Counted from the first letter of the stretch, positions 1 through 6,773 are shown. The stretch is DNA of 11,343 nucleotides from Clostridia bacterium (GCA_014360105.1 JACIYD010000023.1:1-11343); one strand, 5' to 3'. Notes: a model not told the origin generated them from the letters alone. Made by a program: numbers and translations.

Positions 1-462
1 GACCTGCTAGCCGCGCTCGGCCTGAAGGCCTACCCGAAAACCTCCGGCGCCACCGGCCTCCACCTCTATCTGCCCCTTGCCGGCCGCTACTCCTACGCGG
101 CGGTGCGCCAGGCGCTGGCGGTCGTTGCCCGCCTCGCCGTGAAAGCCTGGCCGGACCTGGGCACGGTGGAAAGGGCGGTGGAACGGCGCACTGGCCGCGT
201 TTACCTCGACGTCGCCCAGAACGCACGCGGCAAGACCATCGCTTCAGTCTATAGCGTCCGCCCCCTGCCCGGGGCCCCCGTTTCCTTCCCCCTTACCTGG
301 GAGGAACTGGCGGAAACAGCGGACGACCCGCGCCGCTACCACCTGACGAGCGTACCTCGCCTGCTCGCCGGGCGACCCGACCCTTTCGCCCCGGTGCTCA
401 CCGAGGCGCAGAGCCTGGACCACCTCCTCCAAGAACGACCCCACCGCGCCGCATACCCTTGA
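1..462 (+). CDS. ligD: LigD-type NHEJ DNA polymerase/primase domain, C-terminal part (5' end outside window)
   Basis: The reading frame is open from the first base and stops with TGA at 460-462, giving the last 153 residues. It matches the C-terminal half of the archaeo-eukaryotic-primase-like polymerase domain of bacterial non-homologous end joining. Visible motifs are KTSGATGLHLY (residues 13-23), the family's SGxxGxH nucleotide-binding motif, and VYLDVAQN (67-74), whose Asp70 is the third metal/catalytic carboxylate of the fold. The stretch GKTIASVYSVRP followed by PGAPVSFPLTWEEL is also characteristic. The first motif (DxD) would lie upstream of the window. In this family the enzyme adds (ribo)nucleotides at break ends bridged by Ku. 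No ligase or phosphoesterase domain follows, so this is either a stand-alone polymerase protein or a Bacillus-type ligase-polymerase order with the ligase upstream. The next gene starts 60 bases later and appears functionally unrelated. Confidence 0.9.
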   Translation, partial: DLLAALGLKAYPKTSGATGLHLYLPLAGRYSYAAVRQALAVVARLAVKAWPDLGTVERAVERRTGRVYLDVAQNARGKTIASVYSVRPLPGAPVSFPLTWEELAETADDPRRYHLTSVPRLLAGRPDPFAPVLTEAQSLDHLLQERPHRAAYP

Positions 463-463
463 A

Positions 464-492
464 TTGCGTACTGCGCCAAGACGTGTTAGACT
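464..492 (+). promoter_or_regulatory. Possible sigma-A-type promoter for the CBS-GGDEF gene
   Basis: TTGCGT (464-469) and TAGACT (487-492) are separated by 17 bases, in the short gap between the ligD tail and the GGDEF gene. The -10 matches 4 of 6 consensus bases and the -35 only 3 of 6, so this is a weak call. Spacing and position about 30 bases before the start codon are right. Confidence 0.35.
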
Positions 493-521
493 GATAGTGG
501 CACCGCGGGGAGGGGAAGCAT

Positions 522-1742
522 GTGCGGCTGGCGGTTTTCCTGCCCGGCCGGAGGGAAATCATGGTTGAGGTAGAGCGGGCCGATCCAGGCACCGGCAGGG
601 ACATTCTTGCACTGATGAGCGGCAGTTCCTTGAGTGCGGGAGCGCTACGCGCCATGGCCAGCGCTGCCAGCCACGAAGACTATGAGATCATCGGGCTGGG
701 GCAGTACGGGATTAATTCCCTCGTCCTGCGGCAAGAGGTCAACCGGCTTTACCCGCGGGAGGAACTTTTGGCGCTTTTGCGAACCCTTGCCATCGCCGAC
801 CTATTGCCCCGCCCCCTTGCCGGCATCCGCCTTCTCGGTGCCCTGGAAGAACGGCAAACCGCGACCGAAGGCTCCACCGGTCAGACGGTAGGCGCGGTCA
901 TGCAAAGAGAATTGGTCTGGGCCACGCCCGAAGAAACGGTGGCCACGGCCGCCAGAAGGATGGCGGAAAGGCGCGTCGGCTGCCTCCCGATATTGAATGA
1001 TCAAAACCTGGTGGGCCTGGTCACCTCGCGCGACCTTCGCGGCGTTCCGCCCGAGCGTCTACTGCGTCAGGTGATGCGCCGCAACCTCATTAGCGTCGCC
1101 GAGGGGACCCCGCTCTGGGAGGCGTACCGGCTGATGGAGGAAAGCGGGGTGGAAAGAATCCTCGTCACCCGCGGCCGGAAGCTCCTGGGACTGCTGACCA
1201 AGCGCGATCTGACCGACCGGCTGGGCTACCACACCGACCCTCTCACCGGTCTGCGCACCTCGCCCTACCTGCGGGCCTATGCCCAGTATTTGCTGGAAAG
1301 GGGCCAGGAAGCGGCCGTTATCTTCTTTGATCTCAACAACTTTGGTCAGATCAATAAAGCCCACGGACATGTCGTGGGCGACCGCGTCCTCCAGTCCGTG
1401 GGGGCCCTCTTCAAGGAGGAGACGCAACCCGCCACCGACCTCGCCTGTCGCTACGGCGGTGACGAATTCGCCATCCTCACCACCAGATCCCTGGTCGAGG
1501 CGCAAGAGCTGGCGCACCGCCTTTTGGCGGAAATCTCTCGCCTTCATTTCCCGGAAGGGACTGCCGTGTCCGCCTGCGCCGGCCTGGCGGGCGGCCGCCG
1601 CCATGCGCCCCGGCCCCAGACCTCCCCGGCCGCCACGGTGGACGACCTGATCAACCTCGCCAGCCTGGCTTCCACCCGGGCCAAGGAAGAGCACGTGCCC
1701 CTGATCGTAGTAGCGGGCGAAACCGAACGGGAAAAAGCCTAG
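522..1742 (+). CDS. CBS-pair plus GGDEF diguanylate cyclase-like protein
   Basis: A 406-residue predicted cytoplasmic protein with no membrane segment. Residues about 20-115 form an N-terminal region I do not recognise. Two CBS motifs follow (about 122-172, with VGCLPILNDQNLVGLVTSRDL; about 183-232, with ILVTRGRKLLGLLTKRDL), then a GGDEF domain from DPLTGLRT (239) to about 395. The signature is intact as YGGDEF (311-316). D270 of FFDLNNF is the expected metal ligand and N278 the guanine-contacting Asn, but the usual DxDxFKxxND reads DLNNFGQINK. The inhibitory I-site RxxD is PATD (303-306), so the Arg is missing. The likely role is c-di-GMP synthesis under control of a nucleotide bound by the CBS pair; activity is not proven. 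The GTG start at 522 has GGAGG at 509-513. An in-frame ATG at 561, with GGAGGG at 550-555, is a real alternative and removes 13 residues. Confidence 0.88.
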   Translation: MRLAVFLPGRREIMVEVERADPGTGRDILALMSGSSLSAGALRAMASAASHEDYEIIGLGQYGINSLVLRQEVNRLYPREELLALLRTLAIADLLPRPLAGIRLLGALEERQTATEGSTGQTVGAVMQRELVWATPEETVATAARRMAERRVGCLPILNDQNLVGLVTSRDLRGVPPERLLRQVMRRNLISVAEGTPLWEAYRLMEESGVERILVTRGRKLLGLLTKRDLTDRLGYHTDPLTGLRTSPYLRAYAQYLLERGQEAAVIFFDLNNFGQINKAHGHVVGDRVLQSVGALFKEETQPATDLACRYGGDEFAILTTRSLVEAQELAHRLLAEISRLHFPEGTAVSACAGLAGGRRHAPRPQTSPAATVDDLINLASLASTRAKEEHVPLIVVAGETEREKA

Positions 1743-1743
1743 A

Positions 1744-1763
1744 CCGCGGCCGCACGGCCGCGG
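1744..1763. terminator. Perfect GC hairpin between convergent genes, possible bidirectional terminator
   Basis: The arms CCGCGGCCG (1744-1752) and CGGCCGCGG (1755-1763) are exact reverse complements around CA. The hairpin starts 2 bases after the GGDEF stop and lies 28 bases beyond the phosphatase stop on the other strand, which is a natural place for a shared terminator. Neither side has a U-tract, so it is not a canonical intrinsic terminator. It could instead only stabilise 3' ends. Confidence 0.45.
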
Positions 1764-1791
1764 CGCCGCCTTGGACCGGGTATGTTTTCAC

Positions 1792-2514
1792 TCAGGGGAG
1801 CAGGTCGAAATGCCGGAGGGCTTCCAGAATGCCGGCGGCAAAGGGCTCCCGCGCCTGGTAGACGGTAGGCGGAAGCAAGGACGGGGAAATTTTCCCGTTG
1901 CCCACCAGTACCCCGCGGTAACCGAGCCGAAGCATATCGAGATCGTTTCCCCCGTCGCCGCAGACGAGCAGTTGCGCCGCCGGCAGGCCGAAGCGCGCCA
2001 CCAGGTAATCCAGCGCCGCCCCCTTGCCCGCGCCCGCGGGAATGACGTCCACACAGCGGCCGGTGGCCACCACCCGCACGGCAAGACCGGCGAGGGCCTC
2101 CACCAACCGCGGCAGGGCCCGCTCGTCTTCCAGATAGTAGGCGCAGCGCCAGGGTGAGTGGATGGCCTGGGCCGTCAGGCCCGGAACGCCGGCAGCGACG
2201 GTCCTCACCTCTTCCCCTGGCCACCGGGCGGCAAAACGGCTCTCCCACGCCCGGTCACGGCGAAATGCCGGCCGGTAGCGGACGATGGTTCCCGCGTCGC
2301 TTACCAGCACGTCCGGCAGCAAGAGGGCTTCCGCACAGATGAGGCGGACGGCGGAAAAGCTGTGCCTGCCCGTAAGGTAAATGAGGAAAACCCGGCTGCG
2401 CCGCCGGGCCAGGTGGGAATTCAGCTCGGCCAGCGCCTCCGGGTCCCCGACCAGGGTGTCGTCCAGGTCGGTGGCTAGAACGAGACGGAAAGCGGCGTCC
2501 CCTGCGTGTCCCAT
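1792..2514 (-). CDS. HAD-superfamily phosphatase, sucrose-phosphate phosphatase-like
   Basis: A 240-residue protein with all four HAD motifs. Motif I is DLDDT (16-20; Asp16 nucleophile, Asp18 acid/base) followed by LVGD, very close to the DLDxTxVGD of sucrose-6-phosphate phosphatases. Motif II is LTGRH (Thr48), motif III Lys164 in GAGKGAALDYL, and motif IV GDGGND (186-191). SDAGTIVRY (72-80) matches the start of the family's cap region. The length is close to bacterial sucrose-phosphatases. The likely reaction is hydrolysis of the disaccharide phosphate made by the upstream glycosyltransferase. The frame stays open far upstream of 2514, but that part lies in the glycosyltransferase gene. ATG 2514 is chosen because motif I begins 15 residues later and a GGCGGGGTG ribosome site precedes it. 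It overlaps the glycosyltransferase by 40 bases, implying translational coupling. Mannosylfructose-phosphate or another sugar-phosphate phosphatase is an alternative. Confidence 0.82.
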   Translation of the reverse strand: MGHAGDAAFRLVLATDLDDTLVGDPEALAELNSHLARRRSRVFLIYLTGRHSFSAVRLICAEALLLPDVLVSDAGTIVRYRPAFRRDRAWESRFAARWPGEEVRTVAAGVPGLTAQAIHSPWRCAYYLEDERALPRLVEALAGLAVRVVATGRCVDVIPAGAGKGAALDYLVARFGLPAAQLLVCGDGGNDLDMLRLGYRGVLVGNGKISPSLLPPTVYQAREPFAAGILEALRHFDLLP

Positions 2515-3710
2515 GCTTTCACCCCGCCGTAGAGCCGCGCGAGTCTTTCCGCAACCCGTGGCCAGGTAAACAGGTGCTGCACCCGCCGGGCGGCCGCCTG
2601 GCCCAGGTGCTCCAACTTCGCCGGGTCGGCCAAGGCCTCGGCCAGGCGCGCGGCCAGGGTACGCGGGTCCCGGGGCGGGACGTGGAAACCAGTCACGCCG
2701 TCGATCACCGTATATTTCAGCCCGCCCACCCGGCTGGCAATAACCGGCGTGCCGCAGGCCATCGCCTCGATGGCTACCAGGCCAAAGGTCTCGTAGTAGG
2801 AAGGTACCACGCACACGTCGGCTGCGCGGAAATAACGGGGCAATTCCTCCTGAGGCTGCGCCCCCAGAGCCCAAACCCAGCCGGCCAGGCCGCGCCCGTC
2901 AAGCTCACGCTCCAGCCGTTCCCGTTCACACCGCTCTCCCCCGATGAGCAGCACCCGTGTCCGCGCGGGGAAGTGCGCGTCGTTTTGTGCTAGCGCCTCG
3001 AGGGCCGCCAGCAGTACGCCCAGTCCTTTGCTCTCTTCGAGCCTTCCCACGTAAACGACGACGTCTTTCCCCTTCAGGCCCAGTGCCGCCTTGCTTGCCG
3101 ACCGCTCACCGGGTGAAAAGATGTCCGGGTCCACCCCGCAGGGCACCAGCGCAATCTGCTCGTATCTGGCTCCGTAGTCGCTGACCAGGTCTTCCCTTTC
3201 TTCGGGCGTGGTCGCGACCAGGCAGTCAACCCCTGCAACGATTTCTCTCTCCGCGGCCAGCCGCCGCGGGGGTACCGGTCGGGTGGCCCTGCTCTCTCGT
3301 GTCCGGACAGTCCCTAAGGAATGAAAGGTATGGAACTGGGGCAGCCCGAGTTCTCGTTTTAAGGCCAAGCCCGCTAGGCCGGAAAGCCAGTAGTTTGAGT
3401 GAATTAGCTCATAGCGTCTTTTCGCCCGCCGCAAGTAATCTTTCAGTTCGCGGAGAAAAGACGGCAAGTGCTGGTAGAGCTCGTCCTTGGGAATGAACCC
3501 CTTTCGCCCTGCTGCCAAGCGAATGACGCGGCCCTTCGGGCCGAGCCTCTCCTCCGCCGGGGCGGCGGCATCCTGCCAGTGGCTGAAGACGTCCACTTCC
3601 CAGCCGTGGTGCTGCAGGCCCAGGGCCACCTGGCGTACGTACACGTTCTGCCCGCCCGCCTGGATGCCGCCCAGCCCGGCCAGGGGGTCGCCGTGGATGG
3701 AAATGAGCAT
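2475..3710 (-). CDS. GT4 glycosyltransferase, sucrose-phosphate synthase-like
   Basis: A 411-residue retaining GT-B glycosyltransferase. The N-terminal Rossmann domain opens with ISIHGDPLAGLGG and AGGQNVYVRQ (18-27), the GGQ motif typical of sucrose-phosphate synthase/MshA-type GT4 enzymes. HSNYWLSG (104-111) and FHTFHSLG (126-133) match the same group. The C-terminal domain has VGRLEESKG (221-229; R223 and K228 are the usual phosphate-binding pair) and the E-x7-E motif from E307 to E315. Fused to no phosphatase domain, it overlaps a separate HAD phosphatase of the sucrose-phosphatase type, which favours sucrose-6-phosphate synthesis from NDP-glucose and fructose-6-phosphate. Mannosylfructose-phosphate synthase is a close alternative, and an MshA-like role cannot be excluded. 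The start is uncertain. ATG 3710 is the first canonical ATG but is poorly placed relative to the Shine-Dalgarno at 3733-3740. A TTG at 3794 would add 28 residues but has no ribosome site. Confidence 0.82.
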   Translation of the reverse strand: MLISIHGDPLAGLGGIQAGGQNVYVRQVALGLQHHGWEVDVFSHWQDAAAPAEERLGPKGRVIRLAAGRKGFIPKDELYQHLPSFLRELKDYLRRAKRRYELIHSNYWLSGLAGLALKRELGLPQFHTFHSLGTVRTRESRATRPVPPRRLAAEREIVAGVDCLVATTPEEREDLVSDYGARYEQIALVPCGVDPDIFSPGERSASKAALGLKGKDVVVYVGRLEESKGLGVLLAALEALAQNDAHFPARTRVLLIGGERCERERLERELDGRGLAGWVWALGAQPQEELPRYFRAADVCVVPSYYETFGLVAIEAMACGTPVIASRVGGLKYTVIDGVTGFHVPPRDPRTLAARLAEALADPAKLEHLGQAAARRVQHLFTWPRVAERLARLYGGVKAWDTQGTPLSVSF

Positions 3711-3732
3711 CGCTTTACGGCCGATGGTCCAT

Positions 3733-3740
3733 CCCTCCTT
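3733..3740 (-). promoter_or_regulatory. Strong Shine-Dalgarno AAGGAGGG with no canonical start at the right distance
   Basis: The minus strand reads AAGGAGGG here, the best ribosome site near the glycosyltransferase gene. From the end of AGGAGG there are 8 bases to an in-frame ATC (3725-3723) and 23 to the in-frame ATG (3710). The ATG at 3732 lies only 1 base from AGGAGG, is in another frame and stops after five codons at TAA (3717-3715). Confidence 0.6.
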
Positions 3741-3806
3741 GTCAAATGCCCGGTCGTCATCTGCGCCGGGGCCGCCTATTCGGGCCAGCGGCAAGCGCCG
3801 TGGGTA

Positions 3807-3828
3807 GGCCCGTAGCGAAAGACGGGCC
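3807..3828 (-). terminator. Hairpin between the transporter operon and the glycosyltransferase
   Basis: GGCCCGT (3807-3813) and ACGGGCC (3822-3828) are exact reverse complements around an 8-base loop, starting 9 bases after the binding-protein stop on the minus strand. There is no U-run behind it, so it may be a weak terminator or a 3'-end stabiliser that lowers, rather than blocks, read-through into the glycosyltransferase gene. Confidence 0.35.
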
Positions 3829-3837
3829 GTCGCGGCC

Positions 3838-4788
3838 TCAAAGCAGTCCCTTTTGGGTCAGGTACTCCCGCGCCACCTCGGCCGGCTCGCGCTTCTTTAC
3901 GTCGACCTCCTGGTTGAGCTTGGCAATTTCCTCCTCGGTAAAGGCTCCGATGAGCGGTTTCATGATCTCCTCGATTCGGGGAAATTGCCGCAGGGTCTCT
4001 TCCTTAATAAAGAAGACGGCATCGTAGGGCGGAAAGAAATGCCGGTCGTCTTCGAGCGCCACCAGGTCGAAGGCCGGCAGGCGCCCGTCGGTAGAATACG
4101 CCACGGCCACATCCACGTCCCCTGCCTTGAGCGCCTGGTACATCAGGTCGTAGGCCATGCCGGCCACCTTCTTAAACTTAAAGCCGTACGTTCTGGCCAG
4201 GTCGTCATAGCCATCGCCCTTGCGCTCCTGAAAGGTGGGGTCGGTGGCCACGGTCATCTCGGGCGCATGCGGCACCAGGTCGCTTGCCCGCTTCAAATTG
4301 AGCTTCTCTGCCGTTGCCCGCCGCACGGCCAGGGTGTAGGTGTTGTTGAAGCCGTAGGGTTCGAAGACCTTAATACCGTATTTTTCGTGGAACTTGTCGC
4401 GCACGTACTCGTAGACCTTGCGCCGGTCCTTCCATTCGTCCGTCACCTGCATGCCGAGAATGCCGGTGAACTGGGTGCCGGTGTAGCTGTTGTACATCTG
4501 CACGTCCCCGGTTTCCAGGGCCTGGTGCACCGCGGTGGAGCCCTGAAAGTTGCGCTTATGCTCCACCGTCACCCCGAGCTTAGCCTCCAGCAACTGCTTC
4601 ACCATTTCCGAGAGGATCTGCGGTTCGGCGTAGTTCTGCGAGGCGATCACCAGCTTCGCGGGCGCCGGCTTGGATTCGTCCCTCCCGGTCCTTCCACCGC
4701 AGGCCGCGGTGAAGCCGGCGGTCAAGGTAAGCAAAACGAGCACCGCCAAGACCCGACTTCCCGTGTGCCTTCTTCTGCGCTTGAACAC
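3838..4788 (-). CDS. opuCC: Osmoprotectant (glycine betaine/choline-type) ABC transporter substrate-binding lipoprotein
   Basis: A 316-residue OpuAC/OsmF-family binding protein. The N-terminus has a basic stretch (RRRRH), a hydrophobic core LAVLVLLTLTAGF and the lipobox TAAC with Cys30, so it should be lipid-anchored on the outer face of the membrane. The mature part begins KLVIASQNYAEPQILSEM, the typical start of the OpuC/OsmF fold, and contains YNSYTGTQFTGILG (79-92) and VDVAVAYSTDGRLPAFDLV, both family landmarks. It should deliver a quaternary-amine solute to the permease encoded just upstream. The exact ligand cannot be read from sequence. The start is GTG 4788, preceded by GGGGAGGT nine bases away. 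The gap to the permease gene is 60 bases, so it is likely cotranscribed as the last transporter gene. A second permease gene, common after this gene in OpuB/OpuC operons, is absent. Confidence 0.88.
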   Translation of the reverse strand: MFKRRRRHTGSRVLAVLVLLTLTAGFTAACGGRTGRDESKPAPAKLVIASQNYAEPQILSEMVKQLLEAKLGVTVEHKRNFQGSTAVHQALETGDVQMYNSYTGTQFTGILGMQVTDEWKDRRKVYEYVRDKFHEKYGIKVFEPYGFNNTYTLAVRRATAEKLNLKRASDLVPHAPEMTVATDPTFQERKGDGYDDLARTYGFKFKKVAGMAYDLMYQALKAGDVDVAVAYSTDGRLPAFDLVALEDDRHFFPPYDAVFFIKEETLRQFPRIEEIMKPLIGAFTEEEIAKLNQEVDVKKREPAEVAREYLTQKGLL

Positions 4789-4848
4789 GTATTTCGACCT
4801 CCCCGAAATGTTATAAGACTGGCCCCCAAAGGCCTTGCGGCGGGTACC

Positions 4849-5505
4849 CTAAAGGCGCAGGCCCCTGGGGGTGAGCCACTGCTCGATCTTTCCCAGAACC
4901 CAGTCCAGCATTAGGGCCATGGCCGCCGCGGGAATGGCCCCTAGCAGGGTTAGATTGTTGTTGGCCATGCCCAGTCCGGTAATGATAAAATCGCCCAGGC
5001 CACCGCCCCCGATGAAGGCGGCGAGCGTGGCCAGACCGACACAAATCACCGCCGCCGTGCGGATGCCGGCCATGATCACCGGAAAGGCGATGGGAAACTC
5101 CACCAGAGTGAGGATCTGCCACGCGCTCATCCCCATACCCCGGGCCGCCTCGAGAATGCCGCTGTCGACGTTAAGGATCCCCGTGTAGGTGTTCCGCAGG
5201 ATGGGTAGCAGGGAATAAAGGAAGAGGGCGACGATGGCCGGCTTGTTCCCGATGCCGAAGCCCAGGGCGATGAGAATGGCGAGCAGGGCCAGGCTGGGAA
5301 TCGTCTGCATCAAGTTGGCGAAGGCCACGGAGGGGACCTGAATCCAACGGTAGCGGGTGGCCAGAATGCCGAGCGGGATGGAGACCAGCGCGGCGAGTAC
5401 CACCGGCAGCACCACCAGGGTTAGCAGGTGCTCCTGCGCCAGGGCCCAGAATTTGTCGCTCCGCGCCAGATAGGTCTGCCACAAGGTGGCCAGGGTTACT
5501 TCCAT
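4849..5505 (-). CDS. opuCB: Osmoprotectant ABC transporter permease
   Basis: A 218-residue integral membrane protein of the OpuCB/ProW-type binding-protein-dependent permease family. Hydrophobic segments are visible near 27-48, 58-82, 88-104, 138-165 and 183-203. The EAA loop that docks on the ATPase reads EAARGMGMSAWQILTLVEFP (119-138), with the conserved E-A-A-x-x-x-G spacing. MQTIPSLALLAIL and FIGGGGLGDFI are hallmarks of betaine/choline permeases. The length matches the family. ATG 5505 is preceded by an AGGGAGGGGG ribosome site about ten bases away. It lies 30 bases after the ATPase gene and is plainly in the same operon. As the only permease in the operon it may form a homodimer, unless a partner is encoded elsewhere. 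Confidence 0.9.
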   Translation of the reverse strand: MEVTLATLWQTYLARSDKFWALAQEHLLTLVVLPVVLAALVSIPLGILATRYRWIQVPSVAFANLMQTIPSLALLAILIALGFGIGNKPAIVALFLYSLLPILRNTYTGILNVDSGILEAARGMGMSAWQILTLVEFPIAFPVIMAGIRTAAVICVGLATLAAFIGGGGLGDFIITGLGMANNNLTLLGAIPAAAMALMLDWVLGKIEQWLTPRGLRL

Positions 5506-5535
5506 GCGCCTGTTGCCCCCTCCCTTCTCTGCTTG

Positions 5536-6738
5536 CTAGCCAGCCGCCCGCGCGCGGCCTTTGCCGTGGCCCGTCCCGTTCTCCTCCCCGCCGGGCCAGA
5601 GTACCTCCACCAGGGTACTGATCAGACTGGCATTGGTCAGAACCCCCCGGAGTCGCCCCTCCTCGTCCACCACCGGCACCAGGCCGGCGCGGTTCGCCGC
5701 CAGGGAACGCGCGGCTTGGAGCACCGTCTCTTGGGGATGCGCCGTAGCGCCCACCGGTTCCATCAGCTCTTCCACCCTGGACCGCCCGCCCTCACGAATG
5801 CCCTTTTGCAGCGCGCGTAAGGTGAGGATGCCCAGAAGCACCCCCTGCTCGTCGACCACGAGCAGCGTGTTGACCTGGTGGCGCTGCATCTTCTGGAAAG
5901 CCTCCGCCGCCCCCATGCGGGGTGTGCCGGTGACCGGGGCGGCTACCATGATTTCGCCCACCGCCACCTCCTCGGGATGTCGCACCAGACGCCGCTTGCC
6001 GATGAACTCGCGCACAAACTCGTCGGCCGGGCTGCGCAACAGCTCCTCCGGCGAACCCACCTGAACCGCCACGCCTTCGCGCATCAGCACGATGCGGTCC
6101 GCCAGCTTCAGGGCTTCGTCCATATCGTGGGTCACGAAGACGATGGTCTTGTGGAAGGTGTTTTGCAGGCGCTTCAGTTCGTCCTGCAACTGCTCGCGGG
6201 TAATAGGATCGAGCGCGCCGAAAGGTTCGTCCATGAGAATCAGGTCGGGGTCGGCGGCCAGGGCGCGCAAAACGCCCACCCGCTGCTGCTGGCCCCCCGA
6301 GAGTTCCCGTGGGTAGCGGTCGCGATATAACTCCGGCTCAAAGCCTACCAGGCGCAGGAGGGCGTCCACCCGCTCCTCCCGCTGGGCCCGCGGCACCCCG
6401 CGCAAGTAAGGCACCAAGCCGATGTTTTGGGCTACGGTGAGGTGGGGGAAAAGGCCGATTTGCTGGATGACGTAACCGATCTCGCGCCGCAGCTTTGTAG
6501 GGTTAACCGTGCTGATGTCGCGGCCGTCAATATAGATGCGGCCGCTCGTCGGCTCGATCAGGCGGTTGATCATTTTGAGGGTGGTGGTCTTGCCGCAGCC
6601 GCTCGGACCGATGAGCACCACCAGCTCGCCGCGGGCGATTTCTAGGCTCAGGTCGCGCACGGCGTAGGAACCGTCGTAAACCTTACTGACCCGTTCCAGT
6701 ATCACCGCCGGGGGAACAGATTTACCGGGCAGGGACAA
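5536..6738 (-). CDS. opuCA: Osmoprotectant ABC transporter ATPase with C-terminal CBS pair
   Basis: A 400-residue ATPase subunit. Walker A is GPSGCGKT (44-51), the Q-loop lies at YVIQQIG (89-95), the signature is LSGGQQQR (146-153), Walker B LILMDE (166-171) and the switch His204 in FVTHDMDEA. After the nucleotide-binding domain come two CBS repeats, about 258-312 (NTLLVVDEQGVLLGILTLRAL) and 322-378 (GLVPVVDEEGRLRGVLTNAS). This ATPase-CBS-CBS layout is that of OpuCA/OpuAA-type betaine transporters, where the CBS pair gates transport in response to ionic strength or c-di-AMP; which applies here is unknown. The last 18 residues are a Gly/Arg-rich tail, rather than the acidic tail known from OpuA. 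The start is TTG 6738, supported by AGGGGGTGG six bases upstream; the next GTG (6705) has no ribosome site. First gene of the transporter operon. Confidence 0.92.
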   Translation of the reverse strand: MSLPGKSVPPAVILERVSKVYDGSYAVRDLSLEIARGELVVLIGPSGCGKTTTLKMINRLIEPTSGRIYIDGRDISTVNPTKLRREIGYVIQQIGLFPHLTVAQNIGLVPYLRGVPRAQREERVDALLRLVGFEPELYRDRYPRELSGGQQQRVGVLRALAADPDLILMDEPFGALDPITREQLQDELKRLQNTFHKTIVFVTHDMDEALKLADRIVLMREGVAVQVGSPEELLRSPADEFVREFIGKRRLVRHPEEVAVGEIMVAAPVTGTPRMGAAEAFQKMQRHQVNTLLVVDEQGVLLGILTLRALQKGIREGGRSRVEELMEPVGATAHPQETVLQAARSLAANRAGLVPVVDEEGRLRGVLTNASLISTLVEVLWPGGEENGTGHGKGRARAAG

Positions 6739-6742
6739 GATA

Positions 6743-6773
6743 CCACCCCCTGTCTGGTTTTAAATGGCGGTGG
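6743..6773 (-). promoter_or_regulatory. Leader hairpin that could hide the opuCA ribosome site
   Basis: On the minus strand CCACCGCC (6773-6766) can pair with GGGGGTGG (6750-6743), 7 of 8 positions, around a 15-base loop. The second arm is the Shine-Dalgarno region of the TTG start at 6738. Such a fold would limit initiation. This is a base-pairing observation only. Confidence 0.35.

Noticed and set aside
1059..1694. Open frame of 211 codons on the minus strand opposite the GGDEF gene
   Set aside because: It is a mirror of a conserved CBS-GGDEF coding sequence, low in complexity and Gly-rich, with no family resemblance.
2515..2874. N-terminal extension of the phosphatase frame
   Set aside because: The frame stays open but overlaps the conserved C-terminal domain of the glycosyltransferase (E-x7-E region), and HAD phosphatases of this type start just before motif I.
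3853..4914. Open frame of 353 codons on the plus strand opposite the binding-protein gene
   Set aside because: It is antisense to a well-supported lipoprotein gene and runs into the permease gene, with no recognisable domain. Long antisense frames are common in GC-rich coding DNA.
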